Shown here: positions 23,705 to 33,968 of the stretch, piece after piece
Numbering within the stretch: position 1 is the stretch's first letter
Layout: every line of letters starts with the position of its first letter
Assembly: GCA_033807775.1 (NCBI GenBank)
Contig: CM066314.1
Span: 94,714,929-94,778,928 of the forward strand
Origin: Saussurea involucrata
Taxonomy: Eukaryota; Streptophyta; Magnoliopsida; Asterales; Asteraceae
Length of the DNA stretch: 64,000 bases
Direction: 5' to 3'
Notes under the pieces: generated by a model
What the model saw: the letters and a program-made list of their open reading frames with translations, nothing else
Told to the model about the DNA's origin: nothing
Database searches by the model: none
Program-made: the position numbers and the translations under genes

Positions 23705-24166
23705 ATCTTCAGCGGTTCACATTTAATCAGCGATACGTTTATACATTCTTGTATAGGCTCTGGATAAAATAAACTAGTACAATCCATTTCATCGTCTTCT
23801 CTCTGAATAAATTGGGTTAAACTGATATCAAGGTATGTTTTCTCTGACAAAACGCATGAAAATGCAAGATTTCAAATTCTTTCATCGCTGAATAATATTT
23901 TGAAATTTCTTAAAACCCTCACTGATATTTCTATTCAGTGCTTCATATTTTCCAAAGAGTCCCTGAGTTTTTCTTTCAAAACCTCAGAGACAACGAAAGA
24001 ATGTGAAAGGACAGTTGTGACGTCATTGCAACGGATAACACCAGGCACGTTTCTTTTTCGGACACACGTTTGCACGTTTCGTTGTCTATCCAATCAAATG
24101 CAAACACGTGTCCGTGTCATGATGAAAAACTTTCCCGCTCAAGTTTTTCTCTCTCTACTCTCTTCC

Positions 24167-24174
24167 TATATAAA
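24167..24174 (+). promoter_or_regulatory. Putative TATA box of element D ORF3
   Basis: CCTATATAAACTC follows a CT-rich stretch. Same sequence and position relative to ORF3 in E (complement of 4302-4309). About 520 bases before the ATG, or about 130 if the proposed intron is removed. Confidence 0.6.
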
Positions 24175-24297
24175 CTCTCTCAAAGTTTATATTTGTCTTT
24201 TATGCGAATCAATCTTTCTCCGCAAGAAAAGAACACTGTTGCATTTTGTGCTCTCGATCTTCAAGAACTGTTCATCATCTTCTTCATCAAACTCAAG

Positions 24298-24686
24298 GTC
24301 AATATGTTCTTATCTTTTATCAAATGCAAATAACTTGTTTTCGATCTTATCATTGTTTTACACAAGATCAAACAAAAGAACTCAAAAATAAAATCATTTT
24401 CTTTCATGGTTTTATAAACACAACCATTTCATGGTTGTTCTTCAAGTTTTAAATCTAAAATCTTAAACTTGTTCTTCTTTCGTATCCATTTTTTTTTAAA
24501 CTGGTATACAAGGCTTATAGGTGTTATATTCGTTTTTTTTTTAAAAACAAGAAAAACCCTAATCTTCATTAAGACCTTTTTTGTCTGAATGAAATGGACA
24601 AAATTCGAAAAATCTTAATGGAAATTCTCTTTCCACATTAAGATATTTCTTATTTGTTAACATCTTTGGTTGAACTGATAATACAG
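24298..24686 (+). other. Putative 5'UTR intron of element D ORF3
   Basis: Donor CTCAAG/GTCAAT and acceptor GATAATACAG, 4 bases before the ATG at 24691; 389 bases, T-rich. E has a homologous 386-base segment with matching signals. Inferred, no transcript evidence. Confidence 0.5.
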
Positions 24687-24690
24687 TGAA

Positions 24691-27600
24691 ATGGCAACTT
24701 CAAAGCTGAATGTTACCGCTGAGTCCATCTCCAGTGATTCTGAGGAACTGGAAATCACCAAAGCTCCTCAGGTTAAGTTTGAGCTGGATCAACTAGACTG
24801 GACAAAGGCAAACAACCTTTCAGCGCTTCTCGAGTTTCCTCCTCGGAAGCAGGTATCCCATCTAGACGACGCTGTGATTTTCTTGAAGAATAGCCCCATA
24901 TACACAGCACTGACAATCACACCTCCTGCCAGTCAGCGTCTATTATCCCAATTCTGGTACTCTGCCAGACACACCAACCTACCCTCAGCCAAAGATCCAT
25001 CTAAAACCATCGACTGCATACTCAGCGATACTGAGTATGGCACCATCAAGATAACCCCCGCAATAATCCGTAAAGCTCTGAAATTCCCTAACGCTACCTC
25101 AGAAAATCCTTTCATTCCATTTCCTGACCACAAGAAGCACGCTGACAGGGAAGAAATCATTGCTTTCCTTGATGCGATGGGTTACATCTGGGAGACTGGA
25201 AGAGACAAGCTACCTGAGAAGAAGCTGACGCTGATAAAGAAATCCAAGATGCCCAGCGAGATGAACTTCATCTTCGCTCACCTGATCAGCTGCATGACAG
25301 CGAAATCCGGATCTTCTGATCAAGCCGCTCAACCTCAGCAGGCCATGGGTTACGCACTGCTGAAAGGTCTCAACATTGACTGGGCCTCCATCATCTATGA
25401 AGACCTCATTCAACGTGTTGATTCTGCCGCTGACCGACCAGCATGGGTTCCTTACCCGCGATTCATCAGCGCCATCTTTCAATATGGCCTGAAGGACAGC
25501 TATCCTGAAGAGGGTGATCTGAAACTCTCTCAGATTGGCCCTAAAGTTCTCGACTTCAAGCCTGTCGCCAACGAGGTACGTCTCTCTACTCTTCTCACTC
25601 TTCTTAATTCTCCACTTTCTGTGGCTCCTTCAGCGACAATACCCATCGCTGATACCCCGGCCACAAAATCCATTCCTTCTAAGAAAAGGAAACAATCTCT
25701 TACCCCTCTTGATTCCAAAAGGATCAAGAAAACCAAGGAGCAACCCCAGCAGTTGCATGCTGAAGACTCCTCAGCTCATTCTGAAGAGCTGAAGGAAAGT
25801 TCTGTGGTACGCTCTACCACACCAATTCAAGCCATCCCTTCTAAACCTACTTCAGCGTCCCTAAACGCTGAGGTTAGAACTTTGGAATCTACCCAACCTT
25901 CGTCAGTCTCTCAAAAGACTGATGAAGTACTTCTCAGCGAATCCAACGCTGAACTTGAACCCCAACCCCAATTCTTATCCTTCGCTCCTCCCTCTACTTC
26001 TTTGGACACTCCTCCAGTCAAAACTGGAGATGCCATCATTCAAGAAGCCGTTGAAGCTTCTCAGCGAATGACGAAGAAAGGACCTGCAGAGATCTCCATT
26101 CCTCACGGAACGTTTGAGGGAGATATGGAACACTATGGAGGGACTCGAAACTTTGATGAGTTCGTCAACGCTCCTGCAGGTACAGATCCCACCTTAAACA
26201 CTGTAACTAAACCTGAAACTTCTGAGCTTTCCTTTGTTCACAAGTACTTATATGTTACAGGTCCTTTTTTGGGAGACATCAACCAATCTCTGAAGTCTAT
26301 GGAGATGAAACTTACGGATCTCACCACCGGTCTATCAAATAACTCTACAGCTGTAACAAACGCTGGAGAGAATCTGACGAAGCTGACTACTGTGGTGGAA
26401 AAGAAGGCCTCCTCTGATGACATCAAAGATCTTGATAAAACTCTCGCCGACTTTGCCAAAGTGCTCTCCGACATCTACACTGACTACACCAACCTCAAAT
26501 CATCAGTTTCCACCATTTCCAGCGAAGTTACAACGCTGAAGAAATCGGTTGGTACACTCGAAGGTGATATGTCAGTGGTCAAGACCGACTTGGGCTCAGT
26601 GAAGACCGACCTTGGTTCCGTCAAGACAATGATCGAGACGCTGGTGAACAAGGCAAATAATCCAGCTCCTGCTCCGGCCCCTGCACCTGTTTTGGACTCC
26701 TTCACCGCAGAGGATCGCCAAGAGCTGAAGAAAATCACGCCTGCTATTTCTGGCCTAGAAGACAGAATAGCTAAGCTTGAAGGTTGTGTGAAAATCTCTG
26801 GCCCAGAAGACAGAGACAACACCAATGCTGAATCTACCCATTCCTCCCCCGCCCATCATGAGAAAGAGGGGGAGAAGAGCGCTGAACAGGAGAAGAGCGC
26901 TGAAGACCTTTCCCATGATGAATCTATCAGGGGAGAGGGTAATGAAGATCGGATTACTGGACCTCAGGGAGATGAAAACCCTGAGGGAACCGAGAACCTC
27001 GCCTCTATATCTGAGGGGGAGCAACTCGATGAAGATGCTGAGGAATCTGAAGCAGAAGAAGACGAAGACTTCGACATCCCTGAAGCTGAACCATCCTCCT
27101 CTCCAAGGAACGATGATGATGATGATGAAGATGACGATGATTTCTTTGTTGTCAAACCTGCTCCTCGAACCAAAGCTCTTAAAAGTATTTCAATAAAAGA
27201 ACCTTCAGGGGAGAAGACAAAGACAAAGCACTCAGCCTCTGGCGCTGAGAAAAGCAAAGACAAAGGCATCGCTGAAGATGATAATCTGGCGATCCTACTT
27301 GCAAAGCCGATTTGTCAGGTACACTAAACTTATCTTTCCTTCCCTGATCATCTATGAAAAATCAGTTATCCATTCCACAAACACCATACACATCCACATT
27401 TTTTTTTCTATCTTTTCTACCCAAGTTCTTCTACCCAGTTTTTATTTGTAAGATCGCTGCGTTTCAGCTAGTCCTCTCCCCTGTTTGAGGATTTCGCTGA
27501 AAGATCTGTTGCGACTTCACCAATAATTCCAGCTAACGCTGAAGACATAATCCCAGTCTTAGATTTAATCTCTGAGACTGATGAACCAGAAGAACAACCT

Positions 27601-28725
27601 CTCTCGCACAGAAACAGACCTTCCTCAGTTGCTCAAAGGCTGAGTGAAGAAGATCAAAAGAGGAGAGAAGAAATGATAAAGTGATTCGAGGATCAGCGAA
27701 TCATCCTAAGGCGCGATCAACTACCTTCAGTTCCTCCTAAGTTCAGAATTTCAAAAGCTGAATACCAAGATCATCTCAGAGCTGAACGCCTCATCGCTGA
27801 AAGGAAGGAAGCTGAAGATAAAGACAGAGAATACGCCATCAAGCTCACTCAAGAATCTGTCAAAGACCCCAAGCTGAAGCGTATTCCCATTCAAATCCAA
27901 CGAAAGCTTTGGGAACAAGCCCAGAAGATCGTGGAAAAGAAAGCTGAAGTTTCTCAGACCACCCTGATCTGGTGTAAAGAGAAAATCCACTTCAGATATC
28001 GTCCAGCGAAGATCAACAAGGTATTCATCTCTGGAAGAACCTCCGTCGGAGTACCTATTGTTGACATCAAACTGTTCAGAGAAGATGACTCATCTGAAAC
28101 CTTTCGTGCTGACACTGTAAAAAGGTATGGTCTCTCTGAATGGCTGGAGATGAGGTTAGCTATCCAACCGTCAAAATCTAAGTACAAGGATCATTTCGAA
28201 AAACTGATAAACAGACAGATCGATTTGATATCTTCTTGTGTGGATATTCCTCCTGTTCCTGATCTAAAGCCGAAAAGAAAAAGGGATTCTCCAAGGAGGA
28301 AACGTCAAGATTCAAACTCAGGTCCTGTCATACGAAATGAAACTGGAATTGGTTTCTCTCGCGCTGAAGTACTTGGTCCTGATCCTGATCTATCTGCCCT
28401 TGATGTCTCTTTGCCACCATGTGAACTTTTCGTCCCTGGTAAAGTCATCAGTAATCCTTATGGAATATTCTTTCTTGACTACGACGGACGTAAATGCTTT
28501 CAACGGATCGCTGAGCTTCCAATCACTCCAATCGAACAGCTCAAAGATCTCATCTACTGGTGCGACTTCAGAAAAGACATTCAGGCACGACACCTAAAAC
28601 CCTTGATTTTTGAAGCTGCTCTGAAGCTAAAGAATAAAGGAGAAAAGGTTCCTGACTGGATGATTCCAACTGAAAAGACAACCCTTGATGAACTTCTCAT
28701 TAAGGAAGAACCCTTTGAAGGCTGA
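24691..28725 (+). CDS. Element D ORF3, two exons (about 1293 codons, one stop)
   Basis: Exon 1 is 24691-27318 (876 codons) and exon 2 is 27472-28725 (417 codons plus stop), joined in phase by a GT-AG intron. Modules: N-terminal globular region (residues about 25-270) with LTITPPASQRLLSQFWYSAR and KKSKMPSEMNF; basic stretch KKRKQSLTPLDSKRIKK (about 331-347); coiled coil (about 525-655); PAPAPAPAPV; acidic run (about 805-820); KPICQ at the exon end; C-terminal module in exon 2 with KIHFRYRPAKINK and LPPCELFVPGKV. A single TGA at 27682-27684 breaks exon 2, at a CpG-type Arg codon. No signal peptide or transmembrane segment, so an envelope role is not supported; a nuclear or structural protein fits better. 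The N-terminal module resembles proteins I recall as 'synaptobrevin, longin-like' in Asteraceae annotations. Confidence 0.8.
27319..27471 (+). other. Putative coding intron in element D ORF3
   Basis: TTTGTCAG/GTACAC opens and GTTTCAGCTAG/TCC closes a 153-base T-rich segment. It contains stops in the ORF3 frame, and its removal joins two long frames in phase 0 (KPICQ then SSPLFEDF). The donor is conserved in E (1267/1266). Confidence 0.65.
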
Positions 28726-28992
28726 CAACAATCACCATTTTCTCTATTGTATCAGTCATCCTTCAGTACTTGTAATTTATTTCGCTTGTACTTGTAATCT
28801 TTCTTATTCATATTGTAACCTGATTCAAAGATTTAAAGAAAGATTTCAGCGAATGTACTTTACTCCATCAGTACTGAAAAGATCCCAGAAAACAGTAAAA
28901 GGGACAAATATTTTATGAGTTCTTTTTATCCTTATGTTTTCATTAAATAGCAATTTTCTCTGTTGCTATGTCATAATCAAATAGGGGGAGAT
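28726..28992 (+). other. Element D 3' untranslated region and polypurine tract
   Basis: About 250 bases without a gene, ending in ATAGGGGGAGAT (28981-28992) against the 3' LTR: the plus-strand primer. Confidence 0.9.
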
Positions 28993-29955
28993 TGTTGATC
29001 CAAACCCTCAGTGATTTGATAATGACCCTATCTTAAATACTTAGTGAAAATTGTAAGTAAACAATATGTATCAGAGTTTCACTATCGCTGATAAGTACTA
29101 AGATCTTACAGTACTGCTGATAGGAACTCTCGCACTTTTAGATTAAACATTCAGCGAACACTGTTCACCATATCGCTGAGTCTGTTCAGTCCTTATGGTG
29201 ATCGCTGATAAGTTAGTTGTTTACTTATGATCCCTGAAGACAAGATTCACGTCAACAAAGGTTCTACGCTGAAGTCGAAGATCAAGCTCAAGAACCAGCG
29301 ACAAGTCTCCTAATGAACTGATGCGGATCAGCGAAGACTCAGATTTGTCCACTCAACGTGAAGTATCAAGTACAAGACTTCAGCTATCGCTGAACTTTAT
29401 CATCTGCTGAATAGTAAATGATAATCGCTGAATCAACGAAAGCTGATCATGAAGTCCTCCGTACAAAGTACTTTTGTCTTAACCTCCCTTGCACGCCACC
29501 GTACGAAATGTCAGAAAAGAACCTCCGAAAATCTGAAATCGTACAACCACTCTGACACTACACTGTTCATTCATGCGGCTACTAAGGTTGTCATCAAAGG
29601 TCAATGACATGCAACCAATCCGCTAATGACACGTGTAAAGTATATACTGGATTGCATTAAATGCATGCAGTATATAAAGAGATGAACTCACTTCATTTGA
29701 AGTAACTTGCTAACTCTGGACAAGTTCAAATCTCTCAAGATAGGATTTTATTAGTAATCTCCTTATCTTTCTTAGTGCAAGAAAACCTTAGTGTTCCAAC
29801 TTGTTTAGATTTAGGTTTATCCTTAATCTTGTTTCCGCAACAAGCTGTAAATTGTTAATGATTTATCAATAAACAATTTAGAAAAGTAAAATAGTGTGTT
29901 TGTATTCAACCCCCCCCCCCTTCTACAAACTTGTTTAAGCCTTTCGGGACCAACA
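28993..29955 (+). repeat. Element D 3' LTR (963 bp)
   Basis: Near-identical to 16958-17923. Visible differences are at about 29104 (T for A), 29240 (A for G) and 29379 (T for A), plus an 11-base instead of 14-base C run. Confidence 0.95.
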
Positions 29956-29960
29956 CTTCT
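29956..29960. repeat. Target-site duplication of element D (right copy)
   Basis: CTTCT, matching 16953-16957. Confidence 0.95.
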
Positions 29961-30084
29961 GCTGATAATTTCTTTTCAACGTTTATCAAACAGACAAAAG
30001 CAACCTGTGTTTGGGTCTCTGGTTTACCAAACTTGAAGATACCAATCTGATCTTGTGTTTTCAGATATTTCTTTGGTTTGATAC
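29961..30084 (-). pseudogene. gag: Element A gag, small fragment between D and C
   Basis: About 124 bases of A gag caught between two insertions. On the minus strand it joins the fragment at 46716 upstream and 16957 downstream once C, D and one copy of each duplication are removed. A mostly open frame reads Lys/Gln-rich sequence into the EFKPIFSEENFKNL stretch at 16957, but frames shift once or more, so the gene is decayed here. Confidence 0.7.
30080..30084. repeat. Target-site duplication of element C (left copy)
   Basis: GATAC before the C 5' LTR; the second copy is 46711-46715. Confidence 0.95.
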
Positions 30085-30614
30085 TGTTAGATCTGAAGTT
30101 TCGTCAATAAACCAAGTGTTGAATATCTGATAAGAAGACTCAGATGTTCTGAGTAGAGAAGTCAGAGGTCTGACTGTGAAAGCTCAGAAGTATTGATCAG
30201 AGAAATCAGAAGTCTGGAAAGAGAAGTCAGATGTCTGAGTTAAGGAGTCAGAAGATCTGAGAAGCTTTATCAGAAGAATGTTCAGAAGTTCTGAACTACC
30301 TGTTCAGAACTTATGACGAGATACTTTACTTAGTATTTTATAAACTAATTAGGATACGTGTTATGTTCTTATTAGTCTTTCTTATTTGTACTGTAGCTTT
30401 AAGATGTCCGTTGCAGTATAAATAGTAGTTAGCTCTATGTTGCTAACTGATTGATTTTTCCCGTATAACTTTGTATTCATTCTCTGTAATCTTTGAGATT
30501 CTCTCTCTCATAGATCTGTATTTCTGTTCATCATTGAATACAATTGGGCTTGATCATACAACTTCTCAATTACTGCTTTCTATATTGATTGTGAGATTAG
30601 ATCCTGTTCTTTCA
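30085..30614 (+). repeat. Element C 5' LTR (530 bp)
   Basis: TGTTAGATCT to TGTTCTTTCA. TATA box TATAAATAG at 30417-30425. U3 is crowded with TCAGA/TCTGA: I count 16 in about 210 bases (30120-30330). A CT-rich leader follows. Confidence 0.95.
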
Positions 30615-30616
30615 AT

Positions 30617-30630
30617 TGGTATCAGAGCCA
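30617..30630 (+). other. Element C primer-binding site
   Basis: TGGTATCAGAGCCA, two bases after the LTR; initiator-Met tRNA type. The leader to 30822 has no other recognised feature. Confidence 0.93.
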
Positions 30631-30822
30631 ATCAACAAACAAATTCGTTCAAGATTGTTATCGCGAAGATCAATTGATAAATTTCTTGAAGATTTCTTGA
30701 TTCATTCAAAATTCGATTCCGCTGCTAGGGCTAGTTCTTGAATTCTTGTCAATTCTTGAATTACCTGTTACATTTCGATCAAGAAACTCGAATTTGTCTT
30801 TCTGTTGAATTTTCTTACAATC

Positions 30823-33800
30823 ATGTCTTCTAAAGAATATCTAGCCATGGGATCTGAAACCAAACCGCCTGTTCTTATACCAGAAGAGTATCAGCAATGG
30901 AAAATCCGAATGATCCAATTCCTAGACAACATTGATGAAAACCTTATGATTTCTATTCGAGAAGGCCCAATTGAAGTATACATCGATGTTGCTGCAACCC
31001 CTGCTACAGAGACAACTCCAGAAATTCCAGCGACCAGGGTGAAAAAGAGTTATTCCCAATACACAGCTGAACAGAAAAATAGGCATGCTATTGACAAAAG
31101 AGCAATTACTTTGATGACTTTGGCTGTCCCAAATGAGGTTCTTAACAGGATTGACAGTGGATCATCAGCTAAAGAAATGTGGGACGAATTGGAAAGGCAA
31201 ATGTTAGGAACTGTGAGATCTATTCAGGCAAAGTTAAATCAAAGCATAAATGCTTATGAAAGGTTCAAAGCAAAAGAGTCAGAAAGTTTGACACAGACAT
31301 ACAGTAAATTTTGCACTATTCTAAATGACTTGAGAAGAAATGGACTGAAGAAAACAAAATCAGAAATAAATTACAAATTTCTGAACAGTCTAAATTCAGA
31401 ATGGTCATCATTTGCCATAAGTCTGCAAATGAACAAGGATATGTGTGAAGAAGACTTAAATGATCTATTCTGTGTTCTTAATCAACATGAAGACTCTGTC
31501 AAGTTAGTTGTGGAAGAGAAGAAAAATGTTGCTGATCAGTTAGCGTTCTTATCAAAGTCCAAAGCAATCAAAGCACCCAAAAAGACTGCATATCTATCAG
31601 AGATACCTAATCTGGAAGAATCTGACAAGGAAGAAGGATCAGAAGATGATGAAGATATCAAGATAATGGCTGAGAAACTAGCTTTGTTGACAAATACTTT
31701 CAATAAAAGGTATGGGAAGGGTAGATTTCAAGGAAATTATAAGAGAGTTGGGAGTTCAGACTATAAGAAGAAAGAAGACAGAGAAGAAAATAAGTTTGAA
31801 AAGAGAGTAGAGAGAAGTGAAGAAAACAATGAAGAGAAGGATGAAAGAAAAGAAAAGAATCTGTGTTTCAAATGTGGAAAATCTGGCCACTATGCTAAGG
31901 ATTGCAGAGTTAAAATTGTGAAAGACTATGAGTACTACACCAAGAAGGCTCAGCTTGCAAAGAAGAGAGATGATAAAATTGCTTTGTTGGCTGAACAGGA
32001 GAATTGGTTGTACTATACTTCTGATGAAGATGATCACATCAACTTTCCACAGATGCAGAGCTATATGGCAAAAATGAGGAATGAGGATGATTCTGATTTT
32101 GAAGATGCTGATTCTGAGTCATCTACTGAGGTACATTCTTCACTTGAATTAGAGTTAATGACACAGATTGGTGAAATGAAAACTGAATTTGCTAATCTAA
32201 GAAAACAGATAAAAGGAGAAAGAAATTTGGTTAACAAATTCAGAATTGAAAAAGAAGTAATAAAAGAACAATATGAAGAATCTGAGGCTGAGAAACAGAA
32301 AGTTAAAGATGAAAATTCTGAATTGATGAAAAGGCTTTCTGAACTAAAAGTTGAGTTTTCAAAAATAAAGGATGAAAAAGGTGATTTACAAATAAAATTT
32401 GATATGTTATTTGAAGAAAGAAAGAATTTATACACTAAAATTAAAGAATTAGAAGATCTGAATTTGAAAAGGGGTCAGACTCAGCAAACACTAAATCTTT
32501 TATTAAACAACGTTAAAGATACAAGATTTTACAACCCAAAGAAGGGATTGGGATTGGAAGAAAATGTCACTTTAAAAAGAGCTCCAATTAACTTGTATGA
32601 AAAACTTCAAGTTTCTAAGCCAAAAATCCCAGAAATTGTTGAAGTTTTCATAAGACTTGCTAGTTCTATAACAAGTTCTGACAATTTGCAAAGACCAAAC
32701 TCTAAAAAGTCAGATGAGAAAATTTCTGAGTCTAAAACAGAAAAGTCAGTTGGTTCAGAAGAAAAGGTTAAGAAAGAAGTTTCTAAACCAACAGATGAAA
32801 AGCCAAGATACAATGATACTAAATTCAAGTATGATTCCTTAAATGTCAGCTACAAAAATAAACAACCAAGTTTTTCATATCATGACATTGAGAGCATATT
32901 TGACACAAGTAAAATTTCTGAAACAGTCAATCAGAAGTCTGAAACTTCTAGTCAGGATTCTGAACTTTGTAGTCAGAACTCTGAGTCTAAAGATCAGACA
33001 TCTGAGTCTGTAAATCAGAACTCTGACTCAGGTAGCCAGAAGTCTGATTCAACTGGATTTTCTGAAACAAAATCAGATGAATTTTTGCAACTTGAAAAGA
33101 GATTTAATCTTGTGAGTCAAGAACTTGAGGACTTAAGGAAAGCTTATGATGAACTTGAAAATGATTTCTGTGAGGTGGATATTAAACTTGAAGAAGCTTT
33201 GAAAGAAAAGAATATTTTTATTCAGAAAATAACAGAGCTTGAAAAACTGAAGACTGAGTATGATCTTTTTAAAATTAATGCTTCAAGAGAAAATGATAAA
33301 TTCTTTAATGAATCAAGTACATATGAAAAAGGTGAATCATCTAATTCTTCTAACAAAAAGAACTTGAATTTTTCAGAAAAAGAAGAAAGCAAAAGGAAAG
33401 ATGATCTTACAAAGTTGAATGATCTGAAAAGGGATTTTGAGAAGCTTAGAATGAAATCTACTTCTGAACTCAAAGCTAGAAATTCTTGTAATAAGGACAA
33501 TTGTACTCTGAACAGTATCAATAAAAATGAAATGACCTATGTTTCAGATTTATTGTCACTTGCAAAGAAAAATCTTGTTTGTGTTAGATGTAAAAATGAT
33601 TCATTCCAATATTCTCATAAATGTCAAGTCAAAATAACTTCTGTTTCATACATAAGAAAAGATATTCAGAAAGTTTCTGTTTCTCAAAATACAGAAAAGA
33701 AGAAAATTTCTGTTCCTCAGACTCAGAAGAAATAAAAGATAAAAGAAAATAAAGTTGAAAATATAGCAAAACCAAAAGTTACAACTCTCAAAAAGAATTT

Positions 33801-33963
33801 AAACAAGCTTGTAAGCAGAAAATGTTCTGACTTCATAAAAGTTCAAGGAAAGTGGTGTTTGAAGAAAGATTTTGAGTGGAGAGTAAAAGGTACTAATGTT
33901 AAATCCAATGACAAAGCTAACAAAGAGGGACCCATTCCAAAATGGGTACCTAAACCTAACTGA
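30823..33963 (+). pseudogene. gag: Element C gag (about 1046 codons, one in-frame stop)
   Basis: ATG at 30823 (MSSKEYLAMG). Capsid region with YQQWKIRM and AKEMWDELERQM, zinc knuckle CFKCGKSGHYAKDC at about 348-361, two long coiled coils (about 440-550 and 745-815), and a repeated Ser-Gln-Asn/Asp-Ser-Glu stretch at 32925-33060 encoded by the TCAGA/TCTGA words. A TAA at 33733-33735 interrupts the frame; it then stays open to TGA at 33961-33963, ending PKWVPKPN as the other families do. At more than 1000 residues it is far longer than a standard copia Gag. The second knuckle seen in D is not complete here (CVRCKNDSFQYSHKC). Confidence 0.9.
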
Positions 33964-33968
33964 TCCTT

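Larger units (their letters stand above)
23705..24690 (+). promoter_or_regulatory. Element D pol-ORF3 spacer
   Basis: About 1 kb. Begins with TCAGCG/CGCTGA words at about 23709, 23730 and 23884, then a CT-rich tract leading to a TATA box (24167-24174) and a probable 5'UTR intron (24298-24686). No coding sequence is supported, though a 163-codon open stretch runs through it in one frame. Similar layout in E (3808-4766). Confidence 0.65.
16958..29955 (+). mobile_element. Element D: youngest copia element, 13.0 kb, nearly intact
   Basis: LTRs 16958-17923 and 28993-29955 differ by three substitutions I can see plus a poly-C length change (14 versus 11), the lowest divergence in the window. Internal order: PBS, gag (18005-20413), pol (20426-23704), spacer, ORF3 in two exons (24691-27318, 27472-28725), PPT, LTR. 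Same family as E. It sits in A gag in opposite orientation with a perfect CTTCT duplication. Only two in-frame stops break its ORFs (23417-23419 in pol, 27682-27684 in ORF3), so it is recent. Confidence 0.96.

Noticed and set aside
23900..24391. 163-codon ORF in the D spacer
   Set aside because: It overlaps the TATA box and proposed intron, and the homologous E region has no matching ORF.
24691..28725. Labelling ORF3 as a retroviral envelope gene
   Set aside because: No signal peptide, membrane helix or cleavage site is visible and the protein is rich in basic NLS-like and coiled-coil segments.
30100..30330. Heat-shock elements in element C U3 (alternating GAA and TTC)
   Set aside because: The GAA and TTC blocks are separated by zero or one base, not the two bases a heat-shock element needs; the pattern follows from the TCAGAA/TTCTGA palindromes.
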